Part shown: positions 42,136 through 49,564 of the stretch, piece after piece
How positions within the stretch are numbered: position 1 is the first letter of the stretch
How the letters are laid out: the number at the start of each line of letters is the position of its first letter
NCBI GenBank assembly: GCA_020053305.1
Contig: JAGVNJ010000070.1
Location: forward strand, 1-64,000
Direction: 5' to 3'
DNA from: Candidatus Edwardsiibacteriota bacterium
GTDB taxonomy: Bacteria; Edwardsbacteria; AC1; EtOH8
DNA: 64,000 nucleotides
Made by a program: the position numbers and the translations under genes
Notes under the pieces: generated by a model
What the model was told of the DNA's origin: nothing
The model's input: the letters and a program-made list of their open reading frames with translations, nothing else
The model's database searches: none

Positions 42136-43377
42136 TTAAAACTCCCGGTTGATCATATAATCCGCCCACAGCATCAGCAGTTTCTTGTTTTCACTTTCGG
42201 GCAGGGCCTCCAGGGCGGCCACCGCCTTGCGGACGTATTTCTGGGCCATCTCGGCGGTGTAGGCTATGCTGCCCAACTCCTGGAACAGCTTGGTGACCTG
42301 TTTGACCTGGGTGCTTGTGGCCTGGGGATTATTGAGGGTCCTCAGGATCAGGCTCTTCTCGCTGCGGTTGGCTTCGGCCAGGGCGTGATAGACGATCACC
42401 GTCCGCTTGCCTTCGCGGATATCGGAGCCCACCGGTTTGCCCAGTTTTTTCTCATCGGCCAGTATGCCCAGGATGTCGTCCTGCAGCTGGAAGGCGATCC
42501 CGCAGTTTGAGGTGAACAGCGACAGGGCCTCCACATAGGGGTGGCGGCTGTTGGGCTGGTCGATCCCGATCATGGCCCCGGCTTTTCCGGCGAACTGGTA
42601 AAGGGCCCCGGTCTTCTTCCACAGCATGGCCAGGATCTTTTCCTCGCTCAAGGCCTCGATCGGCATCTTGGAATACTGCAGATCCAGGGCCTCGCCCTCG
42701 ATCAGATTGCACTGGACGTCCACCTCCAGGTCCAGGATCAGCTGCAGCACCAGGATTGGGCTGACGCCCTTCTCCCTGACCAGCTCGGTCAGCAGGGAGA
42801 TGGTCCAGCCCTGCTGCAGGTCGCCGGCCAGGATGGCTATGGCCTGGCCGTAGTGCGCCGCCTCCTCGCCCTTCAGGCCCAGTTTCTTGATGGCCCGGTT
42901 CTTTAGTTCTTCGTGAACGGTGGCCACGCCGCGCCGGGTGCCGTCGCGGTCGATGATATCATCATGCACCAGGGTCCAGGTATGGTAGACCTCCACCGCC
43001 GCCGCCGCCGGGATGGCCTTGTCCTCGTCGCCGCCCACCGCCCCGCAGGCCAGTAGCAGCACTGCCGGACGGAGTGATTTGCCGCCGGCTTTAAGATATT
43101 TATGCACCCCGCAGTAGATGTCTTCGGGCTGGAATTTTTCCGGCCGGTCCTTCAACTGCAGGTACTGGTAGACCTTTTCCTTGCGACACTTGACCTCCTC
43201 CATCAGCCGGGCCAGGCCGCTTAAGGGTTTGCTCTTGGCCGGCATTTCTTTTTTGTCTGCGGCCGCCTTCCCGACCGGGGCGGATTTCTTGACCGGCTTC
43301 TGCTTGACAGCGGCATCTCTCTTGGCGGGTTTCTTCTTGACGGCGGCTGTTTTCTTGACGGGTTTCTTCTGGGCCAT
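42136..43377 (-). CDS. Polyprenyl diphosphate synthase with basic N-terminal tail
   Basis: Isoprenoid chain elongation (IspA/GGPS/octaprenyl synthase family). The first Asp-rich motif is 'VHDDIIDRDGTRRG' and the second 'FQLQDDILGI'. The protein has 413 residues because of a roughly 50-residue N-terminal tail of repeated 'KKPVKK', 'KKKPAK' units, absent from ordinary synthases of about 300-330. Product chain length cannot be told by eye. It directly follows xseB (stop and start adjacent) as ispA does in many genomes. Confidence 0.9.
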   Translation of the reverse strand: MAQKKPVKKTAAVKKKPAKRDAAVKQKPVKKSAPVGKAAADKKEMPAKSKPLSGLARLMEEVKCRKEKVYQYLQLKDRPEKFQPEDIYCGVHKYLKAGGKSLRPAVLLLACGAVGGDEDKAIPAAAAVEVYHTWTLVHDDIIDRDGTRRGVATVHEELKNRAIKKLGLKGEEAAHYGQAIAILAGDLQQGWTISLLTELVREKGVSPILVLQLILDLEVDVQCNLIEGEALDLQYSKMPIEALSEEKILAMLWKKTGALYQFAGKAGAMIGIDQPNSRHPYVEALSLFTSNCGIAFQLQDDILGILADEKKLGKPVGSDIREGKRTVIVYHALAEANRSEKSLILRTLNNPQATSTQVKQVTKLFQELGSIAYTAEMAQKYVRKAVAALEALPESENKKLLMLWADYMINREF

Positions 43378-43626
43378 TTAATTCTCCTCTAAATCGTGCT
43401 CTTCAACCTTCAGCCTGCCCTGGATGTCCCTGGTTATTTTTTTTATTTTATTTTGGGTTTCTTCCAAAGTGGTCTGGCACCGGGCCATCAGTTCCATGCC
43501 CTCCTGGTAGAGCGCCAGGGCCTGGTCCAGTTCGATCTCGCCGGATTCCATCTGATCCACGATCTGCTCGATGCGGGCCAGGGCCTTTTCGAATTTGAAA
43601 TCGGCTTCCGCCTTTGCTTTTTTCAT
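43378..43626 (-). CDS. xseB: Exodeoxyribonuclease VII small subunit
   Basis: 82 residues, a two-helix coiled coil: 'FEKALARIEQIVDQMESGEI' and 'LALYQEGMELMARCQ' are diagnostic. Its start overlaps xseA by four bases (ATGA), coupling the subunits. It binds the large subunit to form the nuclease. Confidence 0.95.
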   Translation of the reverse strand: MKKAKAEADFKFEKALARIEQIVDQMESGEIELDQALALYQEGMELMARCQTTLEETQNKIKKITRDIQGRLKVEEHDLEEN

Positions 43627-44828
43627 GATATGGTTTCCTCGACTGTCATTTGAGCTTTGCCGGTGTGAAACTCGGCAGTTATCAGTTTGCCCTTGTCCAG
43701 CATTTTTGAGGATACGATGACGCGCCCCTCCGGGCTGCGGCAGATGCTGTATCCCCGCCTGAGGGTATTCTTGGGATCCAGTGCTTTTAGAGCTATGGCC
43801 TGCCCCTGCAGTCTATTAGTATACGATCTTGCCCGGTCGTTGATTCTATTATTCAAAGACGTTCCCGCCCAGTCCAGCTGCTGCGATTTCTGGGACAACA
43901 TATCCTGCAGGCGATTCAGGCCGTAGCTGCGCTGGATAGACGTCAGCCGGGCCCCGGCTTCATCCAGCAGATCGTTCATGGATGAAGCTATCCGACGGGC
44001 GGAATCGATCAGATCGGATCTTACCTCACGGATATCGGGCACCGCCAACTCGGCCGCCGCCGACGGAGTGGGCGCCCTCAGGTCGGCCACCAGGTCGGAG
44101 ATGGTGAAATCCACTTCGTGGCCCACCGCCGAGATCACCGGGATATGGGATTTGAATATGGCCCGGGCCAGAATTTCCTCGTTGAAAGCCCACAGGTCCT
44201 CGGCCGAGCCTCCGCCCCGTCCCACGATGATAAGGTCCACTTTACCGTACTCGTTGAGATCGTCCACCGCCCGGGCGACCTTTTCGGCCGCCCCTATTCC
44301 CTGCACCGGCACCGGGCAAAGGATCAGCTCTATCCCCGGCCACCTGCGGCGGGCCACCTTGACCATGTCCCGAATGGCCGCCCCGGTGGGCGAGGTGACT
44401 ATCCCGATTCTTTGGGGATAGGCCGGCAGTTCTTTTTTGAATTCCTGATCGAACAGCCCTTCCTCGGCCAGCTTCTTCTTCAGCCGTTCAAAGGCCTGGG
44501 CCAGCTCGCCGTAGCCCGCCACCTGCAGCTGCTGGACGCTTAATTGATACTGCCCGGCCCGGTCGAAGACGGTAACGTCCCCCTGGACCACCACCTGCAT
44601 GCCGTCCTGGGGCATCAGCATCATGTCTTTGGCATAATTGCGGAACATCACGCAGCGCACCTGGCTGCCGGCGTCCTTCAGCGAGAAGTACAGGTGTCCG
44701 GAACCGTGGACCGTCAGGTTGGAGACCTCGCCCTGCACCCACAGCCGGGGAAAGCTGTTCTCCAGCACCCGTTTGATCTCGCCGGTCAGCTGGCTGACGG
44801 ACAGGATTATTCTTTTATCGTCAGGCAT
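43623..44828 (-). CDS. xseA: Exodeoxyribonuclease VII large subunit
   Basis: 401 residues. The N-terminal OB fold contains 'LWVQGEVSNLTVHGSGHLYF' and the catalytic domain has 'IGIVTSPTGAAIRDMVKVAR', 'VGRGGGSAEDLWAFNEE' and 'ISAVGHEVDFTISDLVADLR'. Coiled-coil helices fill about 270-350. It degrades single-stranded DNA with XseB. No clear ribosome site precedes the ATG. Confidence 0.95.
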   Translation of the reverse strand: MPDDKRIILSVSQLTGEIKRVLENSFPRLWVQGEVSNLTVHGSGHLYFSLKDAGSQVRCVMFRNYAKDMMLMPQDGMQVVVQGDVTVFDRAGQYQLSVQQLQVAGYGELAQAFERLKKKLAEEGLFDQEFKKELPAYPQRIGIVTSPTGAAIRDMVKVARRRWPGIELILCPVPVQGIGAAEKVARAVDDLNEYGKVDLIIVGRGGGSAEDLWAFNEEILARAIFKSHIPVISAVGHEVDFTISDLVADLRAPTPSAAAELAVPDIREVRSDLIDSARRIASSMNDLLDEAGARLTSIQRSYGLNRLQDMLSQKSQQLDWAGTSLNNRINDRARSYTNRLQGQAIALKALDPKNTLRRGYSICRSPEGRVIVSSKMLDKGKLITAEFHTGKAQMTVEETIS

Positions 44829-44839
44829 TATGTTTTACA

Positions 44840-44945
44840 GCACACGGATTGAACGGATTTATACGGATTCACACAGATCATTTCTTAAAAACTGAAAGCA
44901 TAAAATCTTTGCGTTCTTAGCGTCTTTGCGGTAAAAAGAGATATT
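44840..44945. repeat. Degenerate intergenic phrases (TTTGCG/ATACGGATT type)
   Basis: Bases 44846-44875 read 'CACGGATTGAACGGATTTAT' and on; 44908-44935 read 'AATCTTTGCGTTCTTAGCGT' and on. Both belong to a loose family also seen at 3160, 8615, 17010, 51640, 54140, 54240 and 63190. Confidence 0.5.
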
Positions 44946-44947
44946 AA

Positions 44948-45823
44948 TCAGCTCTGCAGCTTGGTCGCCATCACGCAGTTCTTCAGCAGCATGGCGATGG
45001 TCATCAGGCCCACCCCGCCGGGGACCGGCGAAATATTGGCCGCCACTTTTGACGCCGATTCGAAATCCACATCGCCCACCAGGCTGTAACCCGATTTTTT
45101 GGTGGCGTCCGGGATGCGGTTGGTGCCCACGTCTATCACCGTGCAGTTGCTGTTAAGCATATCGCCGGTGATCAGGCCCGGCCTGCCGGCGGCCGCGATG
45201 ACGATGTCCGCCTGCTTGGTGTAATAGGCCAGCCCCTTGGTGCCGGTGTGACAAACGGTGACCGTGGCGTTGCCGCGTTCCGATTTTTGGGCCAGCATGC
45301 CGGCCAGGGGTTTGCCCACGATGTTGGAGCGGCCCACTATCACCACGTATTGCCCGGATATCTTAATGTTGTAGCGCACCAGCAGTTCTATCACCCCGGC
45401 CGGGGTGGCCGGCAGAAAGCGCGGCCTGCCCAGCATTAAAAGCCCCACGTTCTGGGGGTGGAAGCAGTCCACGTCCTTTAAGGGGTGAATGGACTCGAAG
45501 GCTTTTTCCTCGGACAGCCCCTTGGGCACCGGGGATTGCACCAGTATGCCGTGGACAGTCTTGTCTTGATTGAGCTTCTCCACCTGGGCCAATAGTTGCT
45601 CCTGGGTGGTGGTCTCCGGCATTTCGATGACGGTGGACCTGATGCCGGCCTCTTCGCAGGCCTTGTGCTTGTTGCGGACATACACCTGCGAGCCGGGGTC
45701 GGACCCGACGATGATCACCGCCAAATGCGGCTCCATGCCCCTGGCCTTGATCTCGGAGACCTCGGTCTTGACTTCCTGCCGTATCTCGGCAGATATTTTT
45801 TTACCGTCTATGATGGTGGGCAT
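44948..45823 (-). CDS. folD: Methylenetetrahydrofolate dehydrogenase/cyclohydrolase
   Basis: Interconverts methylene-, methenyl- and 10-formyl-tetrahydrofolate. 'GSDPGSQVYVRNKHKACEEA' carries the catalytic Lys. 'GILVQSPVPKGL' and 'VIVGRSNIVGKPLAGMLAQK' (NADP site) and 'PGGVGLMTIAMLLKN' are diagnostic. Length 291 is normal. It is separated from xseA by the degenerate repeat at 44840-44945. Confidence 0.96.
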   Translation of the reverse strand: MPTIIDGKKISAEIRQEVKTEVSEIKARGMEPHLAVIIVGSDPGSQVYVRNKHKACEEAGIRSTVIEMPETTTQEQLLAQVEKLNQDKTVHGILVQSPVPKGLSEEKAFESIHPLKDVDCFHPQNVGLLMLGRPRFLPATPAGVIELLVRYNIKISGQYVVIVGRSNIVGKPLAGMLAQKSERGNATVTVCHTGTKGLAYYTKQADIVIAAAGRPGLITGDMLNSNCTVIDVGTNRIPDATKKSGYSLVGDVDFESASKVAANISPVPGGVGLMTIAMLLKNCVMATKLQS

Positions 45824-45828
45824 AATTA

Positions 45829-46062
45829 TTATAAGAAATATTTAATGAGTTCAAATACACCTATTATTAAAATCATCAACCCCATTGTTATAAAAACCAA
45901 ACGAACACCTAAAACTGATGGCACTTTATACCACCTTAAAACACGCATAGCATCCATATTTAGTCTTTCCCACCATTTACAATACATTTCGGCAAAATCT
46001 CGTGAAGCAACAAGTATAAAAATACCACAAAATATTGCGAATATTGATTCTATTTTACCCAT
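45829..46062 (-). CDS. Small two-helix membrane protein of unknown function
   Basis: 77 residues with hydrophobic segments at about 5-20 ('IFAIFCGIFILVAS') and 53-75 ('VRLVFITMGLMILIIGVFEL'). Between them is 'EMYCKWWERLNMDAMRVLRW'. No family is recognised. The DNA is clearly more AT-rich than the flanking genes. Its start overlaps the ymdB stop by eight bases and its stop is five bases before folD, so it fits an operon and is probably a real gene. Confidence 0.5.
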   Translation of the reverse strand: MGKIESIFAIFCGIFILVASRDFAEMYCKWWERLNMDAMRVLRWYKVPSVLGVRLVFITMGLMILIIGVFELIKYFL

Positions 46063-46843
46063 GATTGTAGTGTTTTATTAAACTTTGAATCTGAATTGCT
46101 TTCCCGCTCTGCTCATCCACCTCCACCACCACACCGTTGAACCTCACATCCCCCTCGGCCACCTCGAACTTGGTGGGCAGTTGGGTCAAGAACTTCTCGA
46201 TTATCGGCTCCTTCTCCATGCCTATCACGCTGTCGAACCCGCCGGTCATCCCGGCGTCGGTGATATAGGCCGTGCCTTTGGGCAGCACCCGCTCGTCGGC
46301 GGTCATCACATGGGTGTGGGTGCCTATCACGGCGGAAACCCGGCCGTCCAAGTACCAGCCCAGGGCGATCTTCTCGGAAGTAGCCTCGGCGTGCATGTCC
46401 ACGATGATGATGTCGGTCTCTTTCTTCAGCTCGGCTATCACCTGGTCGGCAATTCTGAAGGGGCAATCCACCGCCGGCATGAACACCCGGCCCAGCAGAT
46501 TGAACACCCCCACCTTACGCCCCTGCTTGTCTTCATAGATTCCGAAGCTGGTGCCCGGCACCTCCGGCGGATAATTGGCCGGCCGCAGCAGGCGCGGCTC
46601 TTTTTTCAGCCGGGGCAGGATATCTTTCTTGTCCCACAAATGATTGCCGGAAGTGACCACGTCTATGCCCAGGGCGAAAAGGTTATCCAGCACCGCCGGG
46701 GTCAGGCCGAAGCCGGCCGCGGCGTTCTCCCCGTTGGCTATCACAAAGTCTATCTGATGCTCCTCGACCAGCCCGGGTAGGTGCTTCTCCACCGCCTGAC
46801 GGCCCGGCCGCCCGATGATATCGCCGATAAAAAGGATTTTCAT
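46055..46843 (-). CDS. ymdB: YmdB-family metallophosphoesterase
   Basis: Cyclic-nucleotide phosphodiesterase-type dimetal enzyme (TIGR00282). The start is ATG 46843 ('MKILFIGDIIGRPGRQAVEK'), since the 11 extra track residues are not in the family. Metal ligands are visible in 'GDIIG', 'ANGENAA', 'TSGNHLWDKKD', 'VDMHAEATSEK' and 'VIGTHTHV'. YmdB is the usual partner of RNase Y in Bacillus and many others, where it affects biofilm and gene-expression switching. It follows rny by about 120 bases that hold no gene. Confidence 0.92.
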   Translation of the reverse strand: MKILFIGDIIGRPGRQAVEKHLPGLVEEHQIDFVIANGENAAAGFGLTPAVLDNLFALGIDVVTSGNHLWDKKDILPRLKKEPRLLRPANYPPEVPGTSFGIYEDKQGRKVGVFNLLGRVFMPAVDCPFRIADQVIAELKKETDIIIVDMHAEATSEKIALGWYLDGRVSAVIGTHTHVMTADERVLPKGTAYITDAGMTGGFDSVIGMEKEPIIEKFLTQLPTKFEVAEGDVRFNGVVVEVDEQSGKAIQIQSLIKHYNHG

Positions 46844-46962
46844 AACTAAAACAATTGTTATACAATGGGGAAACAATAGGCATACGATGGACCAAACGAT
46901 TGCATACCCACGGTATCACTACACTATTCCCCTGTCATCCATTCCCAATAATCTGTTCCCAG

Positions 46963-48525
46963 TTATTTGGCGTATCCTATCCCCCGCGTTTCGCGGATGA
47001 CCGTCACCTTGATCTGCCCGGGATACTGCAGGGATGACTCCACCTTGTGGGCGATCTCGTTGGCCATCTCGGTGGTCCGGCTGTCGCTGACATCCTCCGG
47101 GGTGACGATGATCCGGACCTCGCGTCCGGCCTGGATGGCGTAGGCCTTGCTGACCCCGCTGAACGAATAGGCCACCTCCTCCAGCTTCTCCAGCCGCTTG
47201 ACGTAAGCCTCCAGCGATTCCCTCCTGGCGCCCGGCCGGGCTCCGGAGATGGCGTCGGCCGCCGCGATCAGCACCGAAATGGGCGAGATGAACTCGATAT
47301 CCTCATGGTGGGCGCCGATGGCGTTGATCACTATGGCCGACTCGCCGTAGCGCTTGGCGATGTCCATGCCGATCTGGCTGTGGGTGCCCTCGATGTTGTG
47401 GTCCACCGCCTTGCCGATGTCATGCAGCAGCCCGGCCCGCTTGGCCAGGGCCGAATCCAGCTCCAGCTCCCCGGCCATCATGCTGGCCAGGAAAGCCACT
47501 TCCTTGGAGTGCTGCAGGACGTTCTGGCCGTAGCTGGTGCGGAATTTGAGCCTTCCCAGCAGCAGCAGCAGTTCGGGATGCAGTCCGGGCACCCCCACCT
47601 CCAGGGCCAGCGATTCCCCGGCCTCCTTGATGCTGCGGTCCACATCCTTCTGGGCCTTTTCAATGACCTCCTCGATGCGGGCCGGCTGGATCCGCCCGTC
47701 GGATACCAGCTTCTCCATGGCCATCCGGGCCACCTCCCGGCGCACCGGGTCGAAGGCCGAGATCACGATGGCCTCCGGAGTGTCGTCTATCAGCACCTCC
47801 ACCCCGGTGGCGGCCTCGAAGGCCCGGATGTTGCGGCCCTCCCGGCCGATGATCCGGCCCTTCATCTCGTCGCTGGCCAGCGGCACCACCGAAACTGTGG
47901 TCTCGGCGGTGTGCTCCCCGGCGTAGCGCTGGACCGCCATGGAGATGATCTGGCGGGCCTCCTTCTCGGCGTTCTCCTTGGCCTCGTCCCGGATGACCTT
48001 CATCATCTGGGCGGACTCGTGGCGCACCTGGGTCTCCAGGTTCTGCATCAGTATCTTCTTGGCCTCCTCCTGGGTCAGGCCGGCAATCTGCTCCAGTTTG
48101 GTGTTCTGCTCGTCGATCAGGGTGGTCAGGCGTTCGTCCTTGGCCCGGATCACCCGCTCCTTGGCCACCAGCTCCCGCTCCCGGACCTCGACATCCTTTT
48201 CCTTGCGGTTGATGATGTCCACCTTGTGGTCGATCTGCTTTTCCTTCTCGGTTATCCGGTGCTCGTAATCCTTGAGCTCCTGGCGCCGGCTCTGGGTCTC
48301 CTTTTCAAAATTGGTCTTCAGCCGGTACGATTCCTCCTTGGCCTGCACCGCCGCCGCCTTCTTGTAGGTGGCCGCCTCGCGCTGGGCCTCGGCAATCACC
48401 TTCTCGGCCAGCTTCTCGGCCCCGGCCAGTTTGGCCTCGGAGATCTTCTGGTGTATCAAATATCCCAAAAAGGACCCCAGTCCGGTGCCGGCCACGGCAA
48501 TAATTATCCAGATCACTGTCATCAT
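46963..48525 (-). CDS. rny: Ribonuclease Y
   Basis: Membrane-anchored endoribonuclease that starts mRNA decay. It has an N-terminal membrane helix ('[20 protein letters not shown]'), a long coiled coil (25-210), a KH domain ('[20 protein letters not shown]') and an HD domain ('[20 protein letters not shown]'). 520 residues is normal. It lies after the 6S RNA gene and before ymdB. With pnp and rho in the window, it indicates an RNase Y-based decay system. Confidence 0.97.
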   Translation of the reverse strand: MMTVIWIIIAVAGTGLGSFLGYLIHQKISEAKLAGAEKLAEKVIAEAQREAATYKKAAAVQAKEESYRLKTNFEKETQSRRQELKDYEHRITEKEKQIDHKVDIINRKEKDVEVRERELVAKERVIRAKDERLTTLIDEQNTKLEQIAGLTQEEAKKILMQNLETQVRHESAQMMKVIRDEAKENAEKEARQIISMAVQRYAGEHTAETTVSVVPLASDEMKGRIIGREGRNIRAFEAATGVEVLIDDTPEAIVISAFDPVRREVARMAMEKLVSDGRIQPARIEEVIEKAQKDVDRSIKEAGESLALEVGVPGLHPELLLLLGRLKFRTSYGQNVLQHSKEVAFLASMMAGELELDSALAKRAGLLHDIGKAVDHNIEGTHSQIGMDIAKRYGESAIVINAIGAHHEDIEFISPISVLIAAADAISGARPGARRESLEAYVKRLEKLEEVAYSFSGVSKAYAIQAGREVRIIVTPEDVSDSRTTEMANEIAHKVESSLQYPGQIKVTVIRETRGIGYAK

Positions 48526-48593
48526 GTGTCTTTCCCTTCCTGTTTATATGTAAAAAGTGTCGCGTTAATTAGCATGTTCTGCTCAATGCAAGC

Positions 48594-48636
48594 TCTTCCC
48601 TCTCCTAATGCTTTAGGAGAGGGGTTGGGGTGAGGT
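48594..48636. repeat. REP-like palindromic repeat
   Basis: 'CCCTCTCCTAATGCTTTAGG' followed by AGAGGGG forms a perfect hairpin, continuing into 'TTGGGGTGAGGTTG'. This sequence type is a widespread intergenic palindrome in bacterial genomes. It lies between the 6S RNA 3' end and rny. Confidence 0.6.
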
Positions 48637-48654
48637 TGCCCGCTGTATCGACCA

Positions 48655-48850
48655 ATAAAAATTCCCCGCCTGTGTCGGGCAAACGGCATCTTTGAACCCA
48701 TTCAAAAGGTGGTACCTCCTCAACCGTTTCAGGCTTCCCCTTGCGGGGCATGCACACCGCGATCGAAGGTTAGGTCCATTAAGAATAGGCGTTGGCTCAA
48801 AAAATATCCGCTGGCTTCGAGCACTGCAGGGAAAATGAACGAACTCTATC
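48655..48850 (-). ncRNA. ssrS: 6S RNA
   Basis: RNA of about 190 bases between zapA and rny. On the minus strand it starts near 'TTTTCCCTGCAGTGCTCGAA' and runs through 'GAGCCAACGCCTATTCTTAA', 'GTGTGCATGCCCCGCAAGGG' and 'GAAGCCTGAAACGG', ending 'CAGGCGGGGAATTTTT'. The 5' TTCCC pairs with the 3' GGGGAA to close the long imperfect hairpin with a central bubble that mimics an open promoter. The 'GCATGC...GAAGCCT' segment matches the E. coli pattern, and a zapA neighbour is classical. It sequesters sigma-70 RNA polymerase. Exact ends are uncertain by several bases. Confidence 0.85.
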
Positions 48851-48857
48851 TAGGCCA

Positions 48858-48886
48858 AATATACTACCATTGGACCGGATTTGCAA
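48858..48886 (-). promoter_or_regulatory. Promoter of 6S RNA
   Basis: Minus-strand TTGCAA (48881-48886), 17 bases, TATATT (48858-48863). The RNA start near 48850 fits the 5' end of the 6S RNA. Confidence 0.72.
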
Positions 48887-48921
48887 GCCCTTTTTGAAAA
48901 ATATTTTCCGGCCCCAAGCTG

Positions 48922-49191
48922 TTATTCGCCGATCTCCTCCAGCCGGTGACTGAGCTTCTCCATCGCTTTCTCGCGCTCCTGTCTTTCCCGGAACAGCTCA
49001 TCGGCGATGTTGATGGCGGCAAGGATGGCGATCTTGGAAACGGCCCCGGTCACCGACATCTGTGACAGCTGGCGCATCTTCTCGTCCACGTATGCGGCCA
49101 CCCGCTTGACGTATTCGGCGTCCGCCTGCCCTTTGATCCGGTATTCGTTCCCGAAGATCTCAACTTTTATGCCCGGTTTGGATTCGGCCAT
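48922..49191 (-). CDS. zapA: Cell division protein ZapA
   Basis: 89 residues with the ZapA pattern: 'VEIFGNEYRIKGQADAEYVK', 'VAAYVDEKMRQLS' and a C-terminal coiled coil ('ERQEREKAMEKLSHRLEEI'). It bundles FtsZ filaments. It starts 44 bases after the coiled-coil ZapB-like gene, forming a division gene pair next to pheT. Confidence 0.9.
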   Translation of the reverse strand: MAESKPGIKVEIFGNEYRIKGQADAEYVKRVAAYVDEKMRQLSQMSVTGAVSKIAILAAINIADELFRERQEREKAMEKLSHRLEEIGE

Positions 49192-49235
49192 AGCTCTCTA
49201 TGATTATGGTTAAAATTTCCCTGCAGTTCAATTAA

Positions 49236-49511
49236 CTACTGCTGAAGCTTCTCCAGCTTGCCTATTATGTTTTCCAGTTTGTCCTTAAGCTCTTCCTGCG
49301 ATCCCTTAAGCTGCCGGTTCTCATCCTGCAGGGACTTCAGGTCCCCGCCCTTGTCCTCCATAGACTTGATCTTTTTATTCAGGGCCTCCAGCTGTCCCTT
49401 GAGCTGGGCGTTCTCACCCTCCAGTTGATCCTTGGCCTTCTTCAATTGGGTGATGGTCCCGACCGCCTTGTCGATCCTTTCCTCCAGTGCATTCAGTGCG
49501 TCTAAGCTCAT
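49236..49511 (-). CDS. ZapB-like coiled-coil protein
   Basis: 91 residues from ATG 49511, preceded by GGAGGATC; the track ORF start (49793) lies inside pheT and is not real. The entire chain is a heptad-rich coiled coil ('ALEERIDKAVGTITQLKKAK', 'LKDKLENIIGKLEKLQQ'), similar in size and character to ZapB. With ZapA next to it, a role in division-ring assembly is likely. Coiled coils are hard to assign by sequence, so the name is tentative. Confidence 0.7.
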   Translation of the reverse strand: MSLDALNALEERIDKAVGTITQLKKAKDQLEGENAQLKGQLEALNKKIKSMEDKGGDLKSLQDENRQLKGSQEELKDKLENIIGKLEKLQQ

Positions 49512-49564
49512 AGATGATCCTCCGAGTTTATATATATAAAATGGCAGGAGCCAAACCAGAATCC

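Noticed and set aside
47047-48633. 528-residue plus-strand ORF opposite rny
   Set aside because: Antisense frame of a certain RNase Y gene, with Leu/Gly/Asp/His-biased composition and no domain.
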